A program made the translations under genes and the position numbers. Shown here one piece after another: positions 37,840 to 45,153 of a stretch of DNA of 64,000 nt. The notes beneath the pieces were generated by a model. It saw only the letters and a list, made by a program, of their open reading frames with translations. It did no database searches and was not told where the DNA came from. This stretch comes from Nostoc paludosum FACHB-159. GTDB lineage: Bacteria > Cyanobacteriota > Cyanobacteriia > Cyanobacteriales > Nostocaceae. Where the stretch lies: assembly GCF_014698835.1 (NCBI RefSeq), contig NZ_JACJTU010000011.1, positions 62,001 to 126,000 on the forward strand, given 5' to 3'. The first letter of the stretch is position 1. The number at the start of each line of letters is the position of its first letter.

Positions 37840-39222
37840 ATGACAACAATAGCAGTTAACCCCTATCTCAATCGCAATTTTGCCCCAATCCGCCAAGAAA
37901 TCACCGCTGACAAATTGTCAGTTATTGGCGAACTACCTCCTGACTTATCGGGGATGTTTGTTCGCAATGGCCCTAACCCTCAATGGCCGCCAATCGGTGA
38001 ATATCACTGGTTTGATGGAGATGGGATGTTGCACGGTATAGAAATCAGCAACGGTGTGGCAACTTATCGCAACCGCTACATCCAGACAAGGGGATGGAAA
38101 ATAGAAAAAGAAGTGGGTAAGGCTATTTGGACTGGGTTGTTAGAACCACCACAAATGGATAATCCCTACGGCCCCAGTAAAAACACAGCCAACACCGCCC
38201 TAGTGTGGCACGCTGGTCAAATGTTGGCGCTGAACGAGGGCGGTAGTCCTCACGCCATCCAGCTTCCGGAATTAGAAACCATTGGCGAGTACACCTACGA
38301 TGGCAAACTAGTTTCTAGCTTCACAGCTCATCCCAAGGTAGACCCGGTGACCGGCGAAATGATCTTCTTTGGCTACTCTCCGTTTGTGCCGCCGTACCTG
38401 CAATATAGTGTAGTTTCCGCACAAGGTGAGCTGTTATGGACAGTGCCAATTGACTTGCCAATAGGGGTGATGATGCACGACTTCGCCATCACTGAGAACT
38501 ACACCATTTTCATGGATTTGCCGATGACTTTTAACCCCCAAAGAGCGCAACGGGGAGAATCTGTAATCATGTTTGAGCGCGATCGCCCCAGTCGTTTCGG
38601 CATTGTACCACGTCACGGTAACAACAGTAATATCCGCTGGTTTGAAAGTCCTGCTTGCTACGTCTTCCATACCCTCAACGCCTACGAAGAGGGAGACGAA
38701 GTAGTGCTGATTGCTTGCCGCATGAGTTCTACCACAGTCTTGATTGTTGATGATTCCCAACCCGACCCAGAAGCAAACATTCCTCGCCTGTATCGCTGGC
38801 GATTTAACCTCAGCACTGGGACAGTGCGTGAAGAAATGTTAGATGATGTAGCTTCAGAATTTCCCCGCGTCAACGAAAACCTGTTGGGGCGGCAAACCCG
38901 ATATGGCTACACTAACAAAATGGCCAACAATCCCTTACCTTTATTTGAAGGTATCATCAAATACGACCTCAACAGCGGAAAGTCCCAAATCCATGAATAC
39001 GGAGAAGGACGCTACGGCAGTGAAGCTGTGTTTGCGCCGCGTCCAGGTGCAACGGCTGAGGATGATGGTTGGCTTGTGACTTTCCTCCACGATGAAGGTT
39101 CAGATGCTTCAGAATTAGTAGTAGTGAATGCCCAAGATATAACTGCTGAACCTGTAGCGCGGGTGATAATTCCCCAGCGCGTACCTTATGGGTTTCATGG
39201 GATTTGGGTTCCACAGGAATAA
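37840..39222 (+). CDS. Carotenoid cleavage oxygenase (RPE65 family)
   Basis: A 460-residue seven-bladed propeller dioxygenase. The N-terminal PPDLSGMFVRNGPNPQWPP is the family signature, and the four iron-binding histidines are visible in FTAHPKVDP, GVMMHDFAI, CYVFHTLNA and the C-terminal GFHGIWVP. It cleaves a carotenoid or apocarotenoid to aldehydes using O2. No signal peptide. Co-transcribed with the PadR gene 18 bp upstream; carotenoid-derived aldehydes as inducers are a guess. Confidence 0.93.
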   Translation: MTTIAVNPYLNRNFAPIRQEITADKLSVIGELPPDLSGMFVRNGPNPQWPPIGEYHWFDGDGMLHGIEISNGVATYRNRYIQTRGWKIEKEVGKAIWTGLLEPPQMDNPYGPSKNTANTALVWHAGQMLALNEGGSPHAIQLPELETIGEYTYDGKLVSSFTAHPKVDPVTGEMIFFGYSPFVPPYLQYSVVSAQGELLWTVPIDLPIGVMMHDFAITENYTIFMDLPMTFNPQRAQRGESVIMFERDRPSRFGIVPRHGNNSNIRWFESPACYVFHTLNAYEEGDEVVLIACRMSSTTVLIVDDSQPDPEANIPRLYRWRFNLSTGTVREEMLDDVASEFPRVNENLLGRQTRYGYTNKMANNPLPLFEGIIKYDLNSGKSQIHEYGEGRYGSEAVFAPRPGATAEDDGWLVTFLHDEGSDASELVVVNAQDITAEPVARVIIPQRVPYGFHGIWVPQE

Positions 39223-39249
39223 GTGTTTATTAGACCTGCCTTGAAAATA

Positions 39250-39290
39250 GGGACTGGGGACTGGGGACTGGGGACTGGGGACTGGGGACT
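39250..39290 (+). repeat. ACTGGGG heptamer tandem array
   Basis: Nearly six perfect copies of a 7-bp unit, the short tandemly repeated repetitive type known from heterocystous cyanobacteria. It begins 28 bp after the carotenoid oxygenase stop. Confidence 0.85.
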
Positions 39291-39381
39291 AGGAAAGAAA
39301 TATTTTCATTCCTTCGTTGTGAATTGTGTTCATGGAGTCTCTTGCATAAGTCGAATAGATCCCCCTTTATCCCCCCTTATA

Positions 39382-39541
39382 AAGGCTACGGTGTACACAC
39401 AAGTCAATTACCCCCCTTAATCCCCCCTTGGAAAGGGGGAAAAAAGAAATCTAGTTCCCTCCCCTTTACAAGGGGAGGGTTAGGGAGGGGTAATTCAATG
39501 ACTGATAGTGATTCCATAACTTGTGTGTACACCGTAGCCTT
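39382..39541. mobile_element. MITE-like element, ACACACAAGTC family, copy 2
   Basis: Ends aaggctacggtgtacacac + aagt and acttgtgtgtacaccgtag + cctt are perfect 23-bp inverted repeats bounding 160 bp. The interior is different from copy 1 at 29555-29761 (C-rich left, G-rich right), so only the termini are shared. No coding capacity. Confidence 0.75.
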
Positions 39542-39719
39542 CACAAGGGGAGGGTTGGGGAGGGGTAATTCAAGGATTTTTGCAAGAGGTCTATTCATGC
39601 AGGCTGTTAAATAGTCGGACAGAATTAAATTGTAATTCTGTCCGACTACTTAGTCTTTGCAGGTTAACTTTGCATGTATAGCGGCGACTTGTATTCGCTT
39701 TAATTCTAAGTTGACTTGA

Positions 39720-39932
39720 GAAAAACGCCAAAATCATAAAGCAAAAGCTTCTTTTGAGAAAGTCAAAGTTTATTTGAGTTGCGGAAAACACCAAAACGAG
39801 AAAGTAAAAGCTTGTTTTGAAAAAGTAAAACTTGCTTTTGCTTGCGGAAAATACCAAAACGAGAAAGCCAAAGCTTGTTTTGAGAAAGTAAAACCTGTTT
39901 TAGAGAAAGCAATTACAGCTTTTGCTGATTGA
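39720..39932 (+). pseudogene. Coding-like 21-residue tandem repeat frame without ATG
   Basis: An open frame of 70 codons ending at TGA 39932. From 39780 it reads two perfect-register 63-bp units (CGKHQNEKVKACFEKVKLAFA and CGKYQNEKAKACFEKVK) preceded by a degenerate third unit, giving an amphipathic Lys/Glu-rich helix. The frame has no ATG; only a TTG at 39774 could start it, and TGA precedes it at 39717. It may be the tail of a decayed repeat gene or a repeat that mimics coding DNA. Confidence 0.35.
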
Positions 39933-40047
39933 ATTTCTTGAAAATATCAAGTTTAGATAAAATTCTTGAAAAAATTACTGATAAATGCTAATTATTTTTC
40001 TCAAAGTGCTTTACAAGTATAAAATTATACTTTAACATGAGAATAAG

Positions 40048-40087
40048 AAAGGCGATCGCCCTCCGGCAAGAGCTTGCGATCGCCTTT
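40048..40087. terminator. HIP1-containing hairpin
   Basis: Arms aaaggcgatcgc and gcgatcgccttt (12 bp) with a 16-base loop. It could end transcripts from the left, but lacks a clean T-tract, so it may only be a repeat. Confidence 0.35.
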
Positions 40088-40121
40088 CCCTAAACCCTCA
40101 TTCTGAGAGATAATTACCATC

Positions 40122-40406
40122 ATGGCACAAGAAGAAGAGTTTCTACAAGAGCGATCGCAACTGCAACAATACTTGGGTAACGAAAACTTAAATATACCTG
40201 CTTTAAATCAACCTGCTGAAAATCCATTACCCAAAAGAGAACCGATTAAACATACATTGATAGGTTCTGCAAAAGCCATTATCAGCACAATTCATTATCT
40301 ACAAGTTATTGGCTACGCTAACGTTGGTGACTGGAGTCCATTAGTACCAACAGGTAACGCCGACGAGATGATGAGTATTTTAATCCGTCAAATTTTAATG
40401 CAATAA
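40122..40406 (+). CDS. Small conserved cyanobacterial hypothetical protein
   Basis: The 94-residue product is acidic at the start (MAQEEEFLQERSQLQQYLG) and ends SPLVPTGNADEMMSILIRQIL with a central IGSAKAIISTIHYLQVIGYANVGDWS. No known motif. The coding look, the ATG after ACCATC and the strong terminator 10 bp downstream support a real single-gene unit. Function unknown. Confidence 0.65.
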   Translation: MAQEEEFLQERSQLQQYLGNENLNIPALNQPAENPLPKREPIKHTLIGSAKAIISTIHYLQVIGYANVGDWSPLVPTGNADEMMSILIRQILMQ

Positions 40407-40415
40407 CCACTATCA

Positions 40416-40449
40416 AGATCCCCGACTTTTTTAAAAAAGTCGGGGATCT
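40416..40449. terminator. Perfect 17-bp-arm terminator
   Basis: agatccccgactttttt and its exact complement form a 34-base palindrome with T-rich centre, directly after the 94-residue gene. It would act on the plus strand and, being symmetric, also on the minus strand. Confidence 0.75.
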
Positions 40450-40488
40450 GTCTTTCCTGCAACCCCCATAAACCAATTATTCATGTAG

Positions 40489-40508
40489 AGACGCGATTCA
40501 TCGCGTCT
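40489..40508. repeat. AGACGCGAT palindromic repeat
   Basis: Arms agacgcgat and atcgcgtct with a 2-base centre. Matching palindromes lie at 29630-29649 and 47712-47731. Confidence 0.65.
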
Positions 40509-40522
40509 TATAATTCATCACG

Positions 40523-40774
40523 GTTCATCGAATTCGGGATATCGTTCATTGAATTCGGGATATCGTTCATTGAATTCGGGATATCGTTCATTGAATTCGG
40601 GGTGTCGTTTATTGAATTCGGGATATCGTTCATTGAATTCGGGATATCGTTTATTGAATTCGGGATATCGTTTATTGAATTCGGGATGTCGTTTATTGAA
40701 TTCGGGATGTCGTTTATTGAATTCGGGGTGTCGTTTATTGAATTCGGGATATCGTTTATTGAATTCGGGCAGTC
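40523..40774 (+). repeat. 21-bp tandem repeat, 12 copies
   Basis: Consensus gtt(c/t)attgaattcggg(a)tatc, twelve head-to-tail units in exact 21-bp register with transitions at four positions (tca/tta, gga/ggg, tat/tgt). Each full unit carries GAATTC and most carry GATATC, two overlapping-range palindromes. The register is seven codons, so a false LNSGYRS-type ORF appears. Confidence 0.92.
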
Positions 40775-41008
40775 AACTTAACGCGAAACGGGCGGTTATA
40801 AACCGCGTCTACACAAACAAAACCTGCCTACGCAGGTTTCAAAAGCCTTAATTTTCTGTTATTCCGCGTGGTGCGCTAAGCGCAGCGCAAGCGCGATAGG
40901 CGGACGAAAGCCTGTGTAGCCGCGAATTCCATTCGCCAAGACTATTTTAAGCTTGTGTGAAATTTCTTACTAATCGGAATCGCCATATCTATCGCTGTAT
41001 CTGTATTT

Positions 41009-41434
41009 ATGGCACAATTTCATCTAAATACTGAAAGTAATATGCTAGAAACGCCTCAAGACGGCATTTGGATTGTGACCGATGAAACACCTCAAATAGC
41101 AATTCCTGACGGTGTTAAAGGCGGGAATACTATTACACGCAGTTGGGGAGACGAAACCATCACCGAAAGCACTGGTAGCAAAGGAGTCACAGATGCCGTT
41201 AAGGTTAGCGCTCAAAAATTAGAGCAAAATATGACTCACTTTCTCAAACTAGTAACAAATTTGTTTAGTCAAGCTGAACGGCAAGCAAAAGTTAACTCCG
41301 TCGGAATGCAGCTAGATGAAATTGAGTTATCCATAGAAATTAGTGCCGAAGGGGAAGTTAAATTAATTGGTAATGGTGCCAAAGCTGGGAGTAAAGGAGC
41401 AATTAAGCTGAAGTTCAAGCGCCAAGAACCATAA
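41009..41434 (+). CDS. Pepco/Trypco-like small conflict-system protein
   Basis: The 141-residue product ends in LDEIELSIEISAEGEVKLIGNGAKAGSKGAIKLKFKR, a beta-hairpin-type segment resembling the small Pepco/Trypco domains that co-occur with caspase- or trypsin-like effectors in bacterial conflict loci. A central helix (KVSAQKLEQNMTHFLKLVTNLF) precedes it. It ends 4 bp before the caspase-FGE gene, so the two are translated together. A regulatory or sensor-partner role is inferred from that association; family assignment is from memory of motif shape. Confidence 0.7.
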   Translation: MAQFHLNTESNMLETPQDGIWIVTDETPQIAIPDGVKGGNTITRSWGDETITESTGSKGVTDAVKVSAQKLEQNMTHFLKLVTNLFSQAERQAKVNSVGMQLDEIELSIEISAEGEVKLIGNGAKAGSKGAIKLKFKRQEP

Positions 41435-41438
41435 TCAG

Positions 41439-43247
41439 ATGGCAAAAAATTGGGCGATCGCAATTGGAATTAATCAGTATGATTATCTGCAACCGCTAAA
41501 CTATGCCAAGCGGGATGCACAGTTAATCCAGCAGTTTCTTCGCAATGAGGCGGGGTTTGATGAGGTTATATTATTCTCCGATGATTCCCCTGATTTTTCT
41601 TTTCAAAATCGGGCTTTCTCAAGTCTACCCATCCGTAGCAACTTACGGTATGTATTACTAAACCTTCCTCAACGACTAAACATGGGTGCAGGAGATAACT
41701 TTTGGTTCTTTTTTAGCGGACACGGGATGCGCCATGCTGAACGCGATTATCTCATGCCCTTGGATGGCAATCCAGCAGACATAGAAGAAACAGCCATTCC
41801 CATTAACTTTGTCACCGAACGCCTGCGTTGCTGCGGTGCTGATAACGTTGTCCTCATTCTGGATGCTTGTCGCAATGAAGGCAAAAAAACAGGTGAAGGA
41901 ATTGGGGAACAAACCGCCGAACAAGCACGCCAAAAAGGAGTTATCAGCATTTTTTCTTGTAGTCCGCAGGAATATTCTTATGAAATTGAAGCGCTACAAC
42001 AAGGTGCTTTTACTACGGCGTTATTAGAAGGGTTGGGAATTCGGGGACAATGCGCCACCGTTGAAAGATTGAATCAGTATCTCAACTTTCGCGTGCCGGA
42101 AATTGTGCGTCACCATAAAAATACGAGGCAAACTCCTTATATAATTGCTGAACCTGTAAATAAATCACACCTCATACTTGTACCGCGATATGCAACTTTA
42201 GCAGATATTGCTACTTTGAAAAATGATGCTTACCGCGCAAAAGATGAAGGAAATCTAGATTTAGCAGAACAATTATGGATAAGGGTGTTAGCTGCGGCTT
42301 CAGGACAAGACACGGATGCAATTGAAGCAATTAAAAGAATTGAAAGGTTGCGGTGGGAACCTCAACAGCCAGTTTCACCACCACCTAAGCCTAGTGCTGA
42401 CAATTCTACAAAAGGAGCATCTACAGTTGAAAAAAATCCTTTAAAAACCTTTCAATTTGAAGTCGTAACGGTAGACGCAACCGCGAAAATCACCAACCGC
42501 AGTAACCGTCAAGCGAAATATTTTGTTGAAGACTTGGGGAATGGTGTCACCTTAGAAATGGTGCAGATAGCAGGGGGAACCTTTATGATGGGTTCACTGG
42601 AAACAGAAGCGCAACGATATTCAGATGAAAGTCCACAGCATGAGGTAAAAGTTCCTGGGTTTTTTATGGGAAAATATCAAATTACCCAGGCACAGTATCA
42701 AGCAATTATGGGGACAAATCCTGCCAATTTCAAAGGTGAGAAACGACCTGTAGAACAGGTGAATTGGGATGATGCAGTAGATTTTTGTAAAAAGCTGAGT
42801 CAGAAGACAGGACGTACTTACAGATTACCTAGCGAAGCTGAATGGGAATATGCTTGTCGCGCTGGGACAACGACACCGTTTTATTTTGGCGAAACCATTA
42901 CCACAGACTTAGTCAACTACGACGGTAACTATCCCTACGGCTCTGTACCCAAAGGTGAATATCGCGATCAAACAACATATGTCGGAAAATTTCCGCCAAA
43001 CTCTTTCGGTTTATACGATATGCATGGTAATGTATGGGAATGGTGTCAAGATGTATATAATGACAATTACCAGAGTGCGCCAAAAGATAGTAGTGTGTGG
43101 TTAACTGGTAAATATAATAACAAAAAGCTGCTGCGTGGGGGTAGTTGGCACTTCAGTGCAGGATTTTGCCGTTGTGCGAATCGCGATTATACCGCAGACG
43201 CGAATCGCTTCGACGATGTTGGTTTTCGCGTGGTGGGTGTGGCGTGA
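41439..43247 (+). CDS. Caspase-FGE fusion, DGR variable protein
   Basis: A 602-residue protein. Residues 1-250 are a Peptidase C14 caspase-like domain with the dyad His95 in FFSGHG and Cys144 in LDACRN; residues about 365-602 are a formylglycine-generating-enzyme (SUMF1/C-type-lectin) fold with LEMVQIAGGTFMMGS, RLPSEAEWEYACRAG and DMHGNVWEWCQD. It ends in LLRGGSW...VGFRVV, the classic place of a retroelement variable repeat, and matches a template 194 bp downstream. The likely role is a self-killing or defence protease controlled by a variable ligand-binding face. Operon with the Pepco-like gene. Confidence 0.93.
   Translation: MAKNWAIAIGINQYDYLQPLNYAKRDAQLIQQFLRNEAGFDEVILFSDDSPDFSFQNRAFSSLPIRSNLRYVLLNLPQRLNMGAGDNFWFFFSGHGMRHAERDYLMPLDGNPADIEETAIPINFVTERLRCCGADNVVLILDACRNEGKKTGEGIGEQTAEQARQKGVISIFSCSPQEYSYEIEALQQGAFTTALLEGLGIRGQCATVERLNQYLNFRVPEIVRHHKNTRQTPYIIAEPVNKSHLILVPRYATLADIATLKNDAYRAKDEGNLDLAEQLWIRVLAAASGQDTDAIEAIKRIERLRWEPQQPVSPPPKPSADNSTKGASTVEKNPLKTFQFEVVTVDATAKITNRSNRQAKYFVEDLGNGVTLEMVQIAGGTFMMGSLETEAQRYSDESPQHEVKVPGFFMGKYQITQAQYQAIMGTNPANFKGEKRPVEQVNWDDAVDFCKKLSQKTGRTYRLPSEAEWEYACRAGTTTPFYFGETITTDLVNYDGNYPYGSVPKGEYRDQTTYVGKFPPNSFGLYDMHGNVWEWCQDVYNDNYQSAPKDSSVWLTGKYNNKKLLRGGSWHFSAGFCRCANRDYTADANRFDDVGFRVVGVA
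43126..43247 (+). other. DGR variable repeat (VR)
   Basis: The last 40 codons of the caspase-FGE gene. Over 43128-43235 it aligns without gaps to 43444-43551. Fourteen of 25 template adenines differ, against 12 of 83 other bases. Changed codons are mostly template AAC/AAT, giving H, F, S, F, D, T, F, D, D. This is the mark of adenine mutagenesis, though the non-A differences show that this pair has also drifted. Confidence 0.82.
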
Positions 43248-43441
43248 GGATTCCTTGCCCTTTACACTCTTCCCCTTTTGCCCTCTACACTTCTTATTCT
43301 TTTCTCTTCTTCCCTCTCCGCCGCAGGCGGATAAAAAATTTTTTAAAAAAATTGGTGTCTTGACATCAAGAATATTATACACTGCGTTTAATCAAATTTC
43401 TCAGTTAGTTTGAGAATTTGAGCATGGGGCAGGTCGTTTTT

Positions 43442-43570
43442 AGCTGCTGCGTGGCGGTAGTTGGAACAACAACGCTAGGAATTGCCGTTCTGCCAATCGC
43501 AATAGGAACGCGCGCGCGAATCGCAACAACAATGTTGGTTTTCGTGTGGTGGCGGTGGCTGTGGCGTGAG
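43442..43570 (+). other. DGR template repeat (TR)
   Basis: Non-coding copy of the VR. In the VR frame it would read RGGSWNNNARNCRSANRN, then RNARANRNNNVGFRVV, i.e. rich in AAC/AAT codons exactly where known cyanobacterial templates carry them. It is preceded by an in-phase TAG and no start, so it is not an expressed reading frame. It ends with GTGGCGTGAG as the VR does, with a 6-base insertion before that. Confidence 0.82.
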
Positions 43571-44106
43571 TACTCCTCAAAGTCAGAGTCGGTAAATGGG
43601 AATTTATCGAGCGTACACCAAGGAGTCCAGACCTGAACCAGCGAGGAAGGCGACAACCTCCGAATATCAAACCGAGTCGGATAGCTTGGTAGGTTGCAAA
43701 ACCGAAGACTTGTCCGACTCAATGATATTATCAACTATGACTGACTAAAAATTCTTTTTGCAATAAGGCAATAGTAATAAAAGTTTTAGTTTTCTTATTC
43801 TTATTAAAGACTGACAATAAAAAATATCCAACTAACTCTTGTGGGGTGGGCGTCTTGCCATTAGTGTCAACTTAACGTGAAACCTTTGTCATGACGTAGT
43901 TTTGAATTCACTCATTTACGAGTTCGATCCCCGTTACCCCACCCCGGTTTTGTCTAAAGCCAAAACCTCCCCTCCCCTTGGCAAGGGGAGGGGTTGGGGG
44001 TGGGGTAAAACGATTGTGGGGCAAGAGCTTGAGCTTAAGTTGACAACCGATGGCGTCTCGCCCGCCCTAAAAAAGCAGATTTATTAACAATGAATAATAG
44101 CTAAAT
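43571..44106. other. Intergenic region downstream of DGR template
   Basis: No reverse transcriptase, Avd or other gene is found in any frame. It contains an inverted repeat gagtcgga/tccgactc (43674-43681 and 43713-43720), G-rich and C-rich repeat tracts near 43940-44020, and GTGGGGTGGGCGTC-type dispersed repeats. Confidence 0.6.
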
Positions 44107-44940
44107 CTACCGCCAACTTTTGCTATTAGGTTGCTTGCTAAATTTCCCTTTGGGAAAAAGTCGCTGTTCTAATTCTTCATAGCTACCTTCAAAATCGCAA
44201 TGACCATAAAGCGGACATTTCTGACAATAAATACCTTTGGTATATCGTTCTAAATTTTCGCGATTAAAAAAATACGGTTTATGACTAAAAGTGCTGGCTA
44301 CCCATTGCCACGACATATTATTACTAGCAGGATCGCCATCTAAAAGGTGTTCTAAAAACCATTTAGCTCCTGCTTGCCAACGAACGCGCCGCCAATGCAC
44401 AATGTAAGCGGCTATCCACATCCGTCCGTGGTTATGTAAGTAGCCAGTTTCTCGTAAATCACGGCTGAAGCTGTCAATACAAACTCTACCTGTAGTTGCT
44501 TGTTTGATATCTTGCGGTAATTCCGATGCATATTCAGCCACAGTGTAACCAGTTTTGTATTCTTCCTGGTCTTTCCAAATTCCATCCCCTAACTTTACAT
44601 ATAACCGCTGCCAATAATCCCGCCAGCCCAACTCGTTGATTAATTTAGTAGCATCATTTTGCTGTTGTACCCGGTCAAGGACAAAATCTCGAATTTCTCG
44701 CAAACTCAAAACACCATAGCGAATGTAAGGCGAAAGTCGCGTAACTGCACCTGCGAAGAAATTGCGTGTTTGTGCGTAGCGTACTGGGTCGATTTTTTGC
44801 AGCGCCTTTTCTGCCGCTTTGCGCCCTCCTACAGTTTCGCTGATGTGGTCATCGCGTTGGGTTGCATTTGGAAATTGTTCGCACAGGTAAGCTACCAACT
44901 CATCGCGGTTGGTAAATTCGCGTTGCATATCTTTAGACAT
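44107..44940 (-). CDS. Photolyase/cryptochrome FAD-domain protein without antenna domain
   Basis: The 277-residue product matches only the FAD-binding helical domain of photolyases: RLSPYIRYGVLSLREIRDF, ELGWRDYWQRLY, HNHGRMWIAAYIVHW and LLDGDPASNNMSWQWVAS, the last being the classic FAD/DNA-binding signature. The N-terminal alpha/beta antenna half (about 130-200 residues) is absent and a start at residue 1 or 5 is plausible. The C-terminus has CQKCPLYGHC, a possible metal or Fe-S site. DNA repair or light sensing is inferred; antenna-less homologues are known among cyanobacteria. Confidence 0.8.
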   Translation of the reverse strand: MSKDMQREFTNRDELVAYLCEQFPNATQRDDHISETVGGRKAAEKALQKIDPVRYAQTRNFFAGAVTRLSPYIRYGVLSLREIRDFVLDRVQQQNDATKLINELGWRDYWQRLYVKLGDGIWKDQEEYKTGYTVAEYASELPQDIKQATTGRVCIDSFSRDLRETGYLHNHGRMWIAAYIVHWRRVRWQAGAKWFLEHLLDGDPASNNMSWQWVASTFSHKPYFFNRENLERYTKGIYCQKCPLYGHCDFEGSYEELEQRLFPKGKFSKQPNSKSWR

Positions 44941-45046
44941 TTGAATTTTGAAAGGTGGGAATGGACAAATTAAAAATAACAGTAGGCTAAATCATTATTA
45001 TGGCGTTTCATGTCTGAAAACGATTGTGTGTGAGATCAAAATCTTT

Positions 45047-45075
45047 GTAGAGACGTTGCAATTGCTAGTCTCTAC
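45047..45075. repeat. GTAGAGAC inverted repeat
   Basis: Arms gtagagac and gtctctac with a 13-base loop in the gap before the peroxiredoxin gene; related to the AGACGCGAT palindromes at 29630, 40489 and 47712. Confidence 0.5.
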
Positions 45076-45153
45076 ATCTGGATTCATTGTTAATTCATGA
45101 ACAGCGATCGCCTAACCTATGTACAATTCTAAAACGGTTTTCACAGTGCAATC

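Larger units (their letters stand above)
39223..40121. other. Repeat-rich intergenic region
   Basis: Holds an ACTGGGG heptamer array (39250-39290), the second ACACACAAGTC MITE (39382-39541) nested in C-rich and G-rich tracts of a larger decayed element (about 39340-39600), a 63-bp coding-like tandem repeat (39720-39932) and a HIP1 hairpin (40048-40087). Confidence 0.6.
40407..41008. other. Intergenic region with terminator and 21-bp tandem repeat
   Basis: Contains a terminator (40416-40449), an agacgcgat/atcgcgtct palindrome (40489-40508), the 12-copy tandem repeat (40523-40774), and GC-rich repeat DNA at 40780-40940. It leads into the Pepco-caspase operon; the promoter likely lies in 40930-41008. 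Confidence 0.6.

Noticed and set aside
39591-39857. Minus-strand frame rich in Phe and Ser
   Set aside because: It is the reverse of the Lys/Glu-rich 63-bp repeat; the plus strand shows the more protein-like pattern.
40523-40774. CRISPR array
   Set aside because: Units are directly adjacent with no unique spacers, and no cas genes are present.
40549-40851. Open frame reading LNSGYRS-type heptapeptides
   Set aside because: It is only the 21-bp tandem repeat read in one of its stop-free frames; no ribosome site, and it runs into unrelated repeat DNA.
43405-43734. Minus-strand frame across the template repeat
   Set aside because: It is the complement of the template repeat and its flank, with no homology or start signal that would support a protein.
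43842-43941. tRNA-like ends: tggggtg and tacccca with a ttcgatc loop
   Set aside because: The span is 100 bases, there is no D-arm GG loop or anticodon arm, and the T-stem has a mismatch. The left part belongs to a dispersed GTGGGGTGGGCGTC repeat.
44941-45153. Possible small gene upstream of the peroxiredoxin gene
   Set aside because: No frame with start and ribosome site; the segment is promoter-like with an inverted repeat.
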